From the NCBI GenBank assembly GCA_009923895.1, contig RFSP01000051.1, forward strand, positions 1 to 9,900: DNA of 9,900 bases, read 5' to 3'. The notes under the pieces are model-generated. The model was not told the DNA's origin, did not search any database, and saw only the letters and a list, made by a program, of their open reading frames with translations. Of the stretch, positions 6,501-9,900 are shown piece by piece; the first letter of the stretch is position 1, and the number at the start of each line of letters is the position of its first letter. Both the position numbers and the translations under genes were made by a program. This DNA is from Betaproteobacteria bacterium (GTDB taxonomy: Bacteria > Pseudomonadota > Gammaproteobacteria > Burkholderiales > Burkholderiaceae_C).

Positions 6501-6815
6501 ATGCTCAAACACACGGGCGAGTACCCCATCGTGGGCGTGAACACCTTCCGCAACCCACATGGCGATCCGGTGCCTCAATCCATCGAGTTGGCCCGCTCCA
6601 CCGAGGAAGAAAAGCGCTCCCAGCTGCAGCGCTTGCAGGCCTTCCACGAGCGCCATGCCCACGAGGCCCCTGCCATGCTCGAGCGGCTGCAACAAACCGT
6701 CATCGACAACGGCAACGTTTTTGAAGTGCTCATGGACGCCGTGCGGGTGTGCAGCCTGGGCCAAATCACCAACGCCTTGTTTGAAGTGGGCGGCCAATAC
6801 CGTCGCAGCATGTAA
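3522..6815 (+). CDS. icmF: IcmF, fused adenosylcobalamin-dependent isobutyryl-CoA mutase with G-protein chaperone
   Basis: A 1097-residue cytoplasmic enzyme that interconverts isobutyryl-CoA and n-butyryl-CoA; characterised IcmF proteins also turn over isovaleryl-CoA/pivalyl-CoA. Domains in order: cobalamin binding (about 20-150, with D30-G-H32 giving the axial histidine and a five-glycine run at 106-110); a MeaB-like GTPase (about 205-420) with P-loop GTGGAGKS (212-219), SIDPSRRKSGGALLGDR, ETSGIGQGD from 310 and NKFD (357-360); a helical linker (about 440-525); and the mutase barrel (about 550-1090). Substrate-specificity positions support isobutyryl- over methylmalonyl-CoA: Phe589 in GTFAFK where methylmalonyl-CoA mutase has Tyr, and Gln746 in DILKEDQGQNT where it has Arg. 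The catalytic histidine is His784 in SGYHIAEAG. The chaperone being fused to the mutase means no separate meaB is needed. dksA lies 24 nt upstream, and the stop codon overlaps the next start, so the gene is probably part of an operon. A role in branched-chain or short-chain acyl-CoA metabolism is expected, but no other such gene is in view. Confidence 0.96.
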   Translation: MTDLSADFKALAEYRPTHKVRFVTAASLFDGHDAAINIMRRILQSMGAEVIHLGHNRSVDEVVTAALQEDAHGIALSSYQGGHVEYFKYMVDLLRSRGGEHIQVFGGGGGVIVPAEIRELHDYGVGRIYSPEDGQRMGLQGMIGEMLMRCDRGLTAHAPKEMSALQGHTDAAWRALAQTITALENGQADPAFKAALTQYAARVHTPVIGITGTGGAGKSSLTDELIRRLRLDQADALRVALISIDPSRRKSGGALLGDRIRMNAIGPWQQGPRVYMRSLATRDFGSEISQALPDVVAACKAAGFDLIIVETSGIGQGDAAIVPLVDVPLYVMTPEFGAASQLEKIDMLDFAEFVAINKFDRKGALDAWRDVAKQVQRNREAWTSPTEDMPVFGTMASRFNDDGVTALYQALKPRLIELGLPLKEGVLPRVSTRHSSHQSTIVPGARVRYLADIADTVRAYKRHARAQSRIAREVQQLRASADMLHTNKPERHRAREAVIDLAVQREELLDAHSRKLLAQWPDMQKAYAGDEYVVKIRDKEVRTALTHTTLSGNKIRKVALPSYECHGELLKWLLLENVPGSFPYTAGTFAFKRENEDPTRMFAGEGDAFRTNRRFKLLSEGMPAKRLSTAFDSVTLYGNDPDLRPDIYGKVGNSGVSIATLDDLKVLYSGFDLTHPSTSVSMTINGPAPSILAMFMNTAIDQNLDKFKADNGREPTRDEAQKIRAWTLANVRGTVQADILKEDQGQNTCIFSTEFSLKVMGDIAEWFVQHDVRNFYSVSISGYHIAEAGANPISQLAFTLSNGFTFVEAYLARGMHIDDFAPNLSFFFSNGMDPEYTVLGRVARRIWSTAMRDRYGANERSQKLKYHIQTSGRSLHAQEIDFNDIRTTLQALIAVYDNCNSLHTNAYDEAITTPTEESVRRAMAIQLIINREWGLAKNENPSQGAFIIDELTELVEEAVLSEFERIAERGGVLGAMETGYQRSKIQEESMHYEMLKHTGEYPIVGVNTFRNPHGDPVPQSIELARSTEEEKRSQLQRLQAFHERHAHEAPAMLERLQQTVIDNGNVFEVLMDAVRVCSLGQITNALFEVGGQYRRSM

Positions 6816-7750
6816 TGCCTGAGCCCGCACGAGACGCTCCCGCCCCCCTCGTGCTCATCAACCCGGCGGCGGCCGGCGGCCGTGGGGCGAGCATGGCGCC
6901 GGCCATTCAACAGTGGTTGCAGTCTCATGCAGCGGCCCGGCTGCATGTGCCCAGCTCACCCGAGGCCGCCCATGACTTGCTAATGCAAGCGGCCCCCAGA
7001 TCGCGCGTGGTTTTGGTGGGTGGCGACGGCACCCTCCACAAATCGCTGCCCGCCCTGGTGGCGCAACAGCACAGCGTCGGTCTCGTGCCCTTGGGCAGTG
7101 GCAACGACACCGCACGCGCCCTGGGACTGCTGGGCACCCGCTGGCAACAAGCGCTTCAATGGGCCTTGACGGGCCCCAGCAGCGCGATGGACTTGGGCCG
7201 GTGCCACGCCAACGGGCGCTCGTGGTACTTCGCTAGCAGCCTGGCGGCTGGCTTTGACGCGTCTGTGGGCCTGCGGGCGCTGCGGGGGCCCCGGTGGCTG
7301 CGGGGCTTGCCGCGCTATCTGTGGGCCACGCTGTTGGAATTGAGCCAATTGCAATGTCACGCCATGCAGGTCTTTCACGAGGAGACGCTGTGGCACCAAG
7401 GCCCATGCCTGTTTGTGTCGGTGCTCAACACCGCCACCTACGGGGGCGGCATGCCCGCGGTGCCTCACGCCCAACACAACGATGGGCATTTGGACGCCGT
7501 CATTGCAGGGCACCTGGGGCGGCGCGCCACCGCGCTGCTGCTGCCCCGCCTGCTCGCCGCGCGTCATCTCAGCCACCCCAGGGTGCACACCCGGCGTCTG
7601 CAAAGCCTGCGCGTGGCGTGCGAGCATCCCATCGCGTTGGCGGGAGATGGTGAACCGCTGGCGCAGAGTGCCTCTTGGCGTGTGGAATCTTGCCCCGGGG
7701 CCTTGCCCGTGGTGCACGGCCCGGCGCAAAGGATGCCCCGGGGTTCATGA
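6815..7750 (+). CDS. Diacylglycerol/lipid kinase family protein (YegS/DgkB-like)
   Basis: A 311-residue protein of the diacylglycerol kinase catalytic-domain family, which phosphorylates lipid or sphingoid hydroxyls using ATP, typically at the inner face of the membrane. Seen: NPAAAGGRG (16-24) at the nucleotide-binding N terminus; the hallmark GGDGT (69-73); PLGSGNDTARALG (92-104), where most members have GTxNDFA, so Thr to Ser is conservative; AAGFDASVGLRA (144-155) in the second domain; DGHLDAVI (223-230); and GDGEPL near the end (277-282). No signal peptide or membrane helix is evident. Its ATG shares one base with the icmF stop (TAATG) and lacks a clear Shine-Dalgarno, so translation is probably coupled to icmF. 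The substrate cannot be told from sequence: diacylglycerol, phosphatidylglycerol and others are possible. NAD kinase and 6-phosphofructokinase are distant relatives with different flanking motifs. Codon use is like its neighbours. Confidence 0.85.
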   Translation: MPEPARDAPAPLVLINPAAAGGRGASMAPAIQQWLQSHAAARLHVPSSPEAAHDLLMQAAPRSRVVLVGGDGTLHKSLPALVAQQHSVGLVPLGSGNDTARALGLLGTRWQQALQWALTGPSSAMDLGRCHANGRSWYFASSLAAGFDASVGLRALRGPRWLRGLPRYLWATLLELSQLQCHAMQVFHEETLWHQGPCLFVSVLNTATYGGGMPAVPHAQHNDGHLDAVIAGHLGRRATALLLPRLLAARHLSHPRVHTRRLQSLRVACEHPIALAGDGEPLAQSASWRVESCPGALPVVHGPAQRMPRGS

Positions 7751-7769
7751 ATGGGTCTCAAAAAGGGTC

Positions 7770-7775
7770 CACAAT
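7770..7775 (+). promoter_or_regulatory. Possible -10 element of amn, leaving an almost leaderless transcript
   Basis: CACAAT at 7770-7775 resembles a -10 box. Transcription would then start about 7782, two or three bases before ATG 7785. No -35 box at normal spacing is visible (TTCATG at 7744 is 20 bp away). No Shine-Dalgarno precedes the ATG, which fits a leaderless mRNA but does not prove it. Confidence 0.3.
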
Positions 7776-7784
7776 AGCGCCCTG

Positions 7785-9266
7785 ATGACCGCATTGCCCC
7801 ACTTCACGGCCCCGGCCACATTCGACAACGCCGAGGCCGCACTCGATCAGGTGCGCAGCATTTATCAGCGCAGCGTGGACCACTTGCGGCACGCCCTTCA
7901 AGATTACGTCGCCGGTGAAGAGCCCGCACAGCGGGTGCGCGCTTTTTACCCTTTTGTGCGCATTCACACCGACACCGTCGCGCGGGCCGACTCCCGGCTG
8001 GCCTATGGCTTTGTGGCCGGTCCGGGCACCTATGAGACCACGTTGACGAGACCCGATCTCTTTGCCCGGTACTACCGCGAGCAGTTTGACTTGCTGCTGC
8101 GCAACCACCTGGTGTCGCTCGAGGTGGGCACCAGCAACCAGCCCATTCCCGTGCACTTTTCTTTGGCCGAAAACGACCACCTCGAGGGCAGCCTGAGTGC
8201 AGAGCGCCGGCTTCGCATGCGCGACCTCTTTGACCTGCCTGACTTGGCCTCCATGGATGACGGCATTGCCAATGGCACGTTTGAGCCCCGCAGAGGCGAA
8301 GCGCTGCCGCTGTCGCTGTTCACGGCGCCGCGGGTGGACTACTCGCTGCACCGCTTGCGCCATTACACCGGCACGGCACCGGAGTATTTTCAGAACTTCG
8401 TGCTGTTCACCAACTACCAGTTTTATATCGACGAGTTCGTCAAATTGGGCCATGCCCTCATGGACGATCCGGCCAGCGACTACGACACCTTCGTGGAACC
8501 TGGCAATGTGATCACCCACCGCCGAGGCCCGTCCGACGCAACGTCGAGCCCTCAAGGCTCGCCGCCCCCACGTCTGCCGCAAATGCCGGCCTACCACCTC
8601 ATGCGGGGTCAGAATTCGGGCGTCACCATGGTCAACATCGGTGTGGGGCCGGCCAACGCCAAAACCATCACCGACCACATCGCGGTGTTGCGGCCGCATG
8701 CCTGGATCATGCTGGGCCACTGCGCGGGTTTGCGCAACACCCAGCAGTTGGGTGACTACGTGCTCGCGCACGGTTATGTGCGCGAAGACCATGTGCTCGA
8801 CGAAGAGTTGCCCCTGTGGGTGCCCATTCCGGCACTGGCCGAAATTCAAGTGGCGCTGGAGCAAGCGGTGGCCGACGTCACCCAGCTCTCAGGGTGGGAC
8901 TTGAAGCACATTTTGCGCACCGGCACCGTCGCCTCCACCGACAACCGCAATTGGGAGCTGCTGCCCCATCCAGGGCCCGAAAAGCGCTTCAGCCAAAGTC
9001 GTGCCGTGGCCTTGGACATGGAAAGCGCCACCATTGCTGCCAACGGATTTCGCTTCCGGGTGCCCTACGGCACCCTGCTGTGCGTGAGCGACAAGCCCTT
9101 GCACGGCGAAATCAAGCTCCCCGGCATGGCCAATACGTTCTACCGCGAACGCGTGGACCAACACTTGCGCATTGGGCTGCGGGCGCTCGAGCTGCTGCGT
9201 GCCCAGCGCAAAGACCAACTGCACAGCCGCAAATTGCGCAGTTTTGCCGAGGTGGCGTTTCAGTAG
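7785..9266 (+). CDS. amn: AMP nucleosidase
   Basis: A 493-residue enzyme (E. coli Amn has 484) that hydrolyses AMP to adenine and ribose 5-phosphate and so trims the AMP pool. The N-terminal AMP-nucleosidase domain spans about residues 10-185 (RVRAFYPFVRI at 50-60, AYGFVAGPGTYETTLTRP at 73-90). The C-terminal part, about 275-475, is a nucleoside-phosphorylase fold: VNIGVGPANAKT (283-294), IMLGHCAGLR (308-317), ALDMESATIAANG (409-421) for ribose binding, and VSDKPLHGEIK (434-444) with Asp436 as the probable catalytic acid on the base. A Ser/Pro-rich insertion at about 246-265 lies between the domains. ATG 7785 is chosen because an upstream extension in frame has no other start with support and the family begins here. 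No ribosome binding site is seen. It lies 34 nt after the lipid kinase gene, so it could be read from that operon or from its own start site. It ends just before the terminator shared with the converging rRNA operon. Confidence 0.95.
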   Translation: MTALPHFTAPATFDNAEAALDQVRSIYQRSVDHLRHALQDYVAGEEPAQRVRAFYPFVRIHTDTVARADSRLAYGFVAGPGTYETTLTRPDLFARYYREQFDLLLRNHLVSLEVGTSNQPIPVHFSLAENDHLEGSLSAERRLRMRDLFDLPDLASMDDGIANGTFEPRRGEALPLSLFTAPRVDYSLHRLRHYTGTAPEYFQNFVLFTNYQFYIDEFVKLGHALMDDPASDYDTFVEPGNVITHRRGPSDATSSPQGSPPPRLPQMPAYHLMRGQNSGVTMVNIGVGPANAKTITDHIAVLRPHAWIMLGHCAGLRNTQQLGDYVLAHGYVREDHVLDEELPLWVPIPALAEIQVALEQAVADVTQLSGWDLKHILRTGTVASTDNRNWELLPHPGPEKRFSQSRAVALDMESATIAANGFRFRVPYGTLLCVSDKPLHGEIKLPGMANTFYRERVDQHLRIGLRALELLRAQRKDQLHSRKLRSFAEVAFQ

Positions 9267-9289
9267 GGTCGCCCGTCACGGCGAAAAGA

Positions 9290-9319
9290 AAAAGGGCCCG
9301 AATTGCTTCGGGCCCTTTT
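9290..9319. terminator. Strong bidirectional intrinsic terminator between amn and the rRNA operon
   Basis: GGGCCCGAA (9294-9302) pairs perfectly with TTCGGGCCC (9307-9315) around a TTGC loop; flanking A and T runs (9290-9293 with 9316-9319) extend the stem to 13 bp. Read rightward for amn it ends in TTTT. Read leftward for the rRNA operon the stem is followed by TTTTTCTTTT, a better T tract. It starts 23 nt after the amn stop and 10 nt after the 5S 3' end, so one element serves both converging units. Confidence 0.92.
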
Positions 9320-9328
9320 GGGCATAGT

Positions 9329-9444
9329 AGCCTGACAATGTCCTACTTTCACACGGGAATCCGCACTATCATCGGCGCAGAGGCGTTTCACTGTCCTGTT
9401 CGGGATGGGAAGGAGTGGGACCACCTCGCTATGGTCATCAGGCA
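9329..9444 (-). rRNA. rrf: 5S ribosomal RNA
   Basis: The minus strand reads TGCCTGATGACCATAGCGAG at its 5' end, followed by the conserved GGTGGTCCCACT, CCCATCCCGAACAGG, GTGAAACGC and GCCGATGATAGTG segments, and closes with GTCAGGCT, which pairs with the 5' GCCTGA as helix I. About 116 nt; the ends are set by this terminal helix and may be off by one or two bases. It is the last gene of the operon: no tRNA lies between it and the terminator. Confidence 0.95.
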
Positions 9445-9507
9445 TAACTTGTTGCCAGCCCGCAGCCAAAAACTGCGAACCGACCAATTCATAGAATCTT
9501 CAGATTG

Positions 9508-9533
9508 CGTGAATATCTCATTGGATATTCACG
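9508..9533 (-). other. Perfect hairpin in the 23S-5S spacer
   Basis: CGTGAATATC (9508-9517) and GATATTCACG (9524-9533) are exact inverted copies around a 6-base loop, giving a 10-bp stem in the precursor RNA. The AT-rich stem is unlike the GC-rich surroundings. It has no T tract suitable for termination, so a processing or folding role before 5S is more likely. Confidence 0.6.
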
Positions 9534-9575
9534 AGGTATTGACTGCGCCTTTCGGCATTTCACGTCTACCCTGTC

Positions 9576-9604
9576 TTTGACCACTTTCAACAGAAAGCGT
9601 CAAA
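9576..9604 (-). other. Imperfect hairpin next to the 23S 3' end
   Basis: TTTGAC (9576-9581) pairs with GTCAAA (9599-9604), and inside it CTTTC (9584-9588) pairs with GAAAG (9593-9597) around AACA, with a small asymmetric internal loop. In the transcript it comes about 6 nt after mature 23S. It may be part of the processing signal or compete with the long-range 23S terminal stem. Confidence 0.5.
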
Positions 9605-9609
9605 ATTAT

Positions 9610-9900
9610 AGGGTCAAGCCTCACGAGCAATTAGTACTGGTTAGCTTAACGCATTACTGCGCTTCCACACCCAGCCTATCAACGTCCTGGTCTCGAACGA
9701 CTCTTCAGGGGGCTCAAGGCCCCGGCAAGACTCATCTTGAGACGAGTTTCCCGCTTAGATGCTTTCAGCGGTTATCTCTTCCGCACTTAGCTACTCGGCG
9801 ATGCCACTGGCGTGACAACCGATACACCAGAGGTGCGTCCACTCCGGTCCTCTCGTACTAGGAGCAGGCTCTCTCAATCTTGCAGCGCCCACGGAAGATA
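9610..9900 (-). rRNA. rrl: 23S ribosomal RNA, 3' end (cut by window edge)
   Basis: The minus strand carries the last ~290 nt of 23S rRNA. The universal sarcin-ricin loop AGTACGAGAGGACCGGAGT lies near 9841-9859. Near the 3' end are CGTTGATAGGCTGGGTGTG and AAGCTAACCAGTACTAATTG, ending in GTGAGGCTTGACCCT, equivalent to the E. coli terminus. The 3' end at about 9610 is set by that alignment and could be off by a few bases. The 16S and the rest of 23S lie beyond the right edge. Confidence 0.96.

Larger units (their letters stand above)
9445..9609 (-). other. 23S-5S internal transcribed spacer
   Basis: About 165 nt between the mature 23S and 5S RNAs. It contains no tRNA and no open frame worth calling. 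It holds two hairpins (listed separately) that are likely RNA processing signals, and the strand beside the 23S end that normally pairs with the 23S 5' flank, which is outside the window. Confidence 0.8.

Noticed and set aside
4260..6830. An 856-codon open frame antisense to icmF
   Set aside because: It lies wholly opposite icmF, has no recognisable domain, and is rich in Ala, Val, Gly and His as expected from the complement of high-GC codons.
7413..7784. Longer amn frame beginning inside the lipid kinase gene
   Set aside because: The extension is an out-of-frame reading of the kinase and has no similarity to AMP nucleosidases; ATG 7785 fits the family length.
9355..9580. Plus-strand open frames across the 5S, spacer and 23S region
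   Set aside because: They read through rRNA on the opposite strand and have no coding signature.

Overview
This 9.9 kb window reads as an ordinary chromosomal segment of a betaproteobacterium, most likely Burkholderiales and probably the Comamonadaceae. The reasons are the GC-rich coding bias, the 5S and 23S rRNA sequence, the ybeX/corC-lnt gene pair, a DksA with a Lys/Ala/Pro-rich leader and the Cys-Thr-Ser-Ala version of the zinc finger, and a fused isobutyryl-CoA mutase (IcmF). The genus cannot be fixed from sequence reading alone. I see no transposase, phage gene, CRISPR array or integration site.

Layout. On the minus strand at the left edge are the 5' end of lnt (apolipoprotein N-acyltransferase) and, upstream of it, corC/ybeX (CBS-pair protein). 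A 122-bp divergent gap separates these from a plus-strand block. That block holds a YjiA-type COG0523 (CobW-like) GTPase with a very His-rich loop (1198-2268); then, after a weak hairpin and a plausible sigma70 promoter, dksA with a roughly 200-residue histone-H1-like tail (2400-3497, TTG start); then icmF (3522-6815), a diacylglycerol-kinase-family lipid kinase whose ATG overlaps the icmF stop (6815-7750), and amn, AMP nucleosidase (7785-9266). On the right, the 3' end of an rRNA operon runs on the minus strand (5S at 9329-9444, 23S 3' end from about 9610 to the window edge). It converges on amn, and one strong symmetric hairpin at 9290-9319 can serve as terminator for both.

How the genes relate. 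corC-lnt is a conserved envelope pair. The COG0523 GTPase is a predicted metal (probably zinc) handling protein. It lies directly before a DksA that has lost three of the four zinc-binding cysteines, a pairing that recalls known zinc-sparing links between COG0523 proteins and zinc-independent DksA. dksA, icmF and the lipid kinase are packed closely enough (24-nt gap, then a 1-nt overlap) to be one transcript. DksA and AMP nucleosidase both bear on growth-rate and nucleotide-pool control, but nothing in the sequence shows they are coregulated.

I did not find a clearly new biological system. The best leads are the DksA fused to a long, repeat-expanded basic tail beside the metal chaperone GTPase, the GC-rich discriminator at the dksA promoter, the possibly leaderless amn start, and the shared bidirectional terminator with two conserved-looking hairpins in the 23S-5S spacer.
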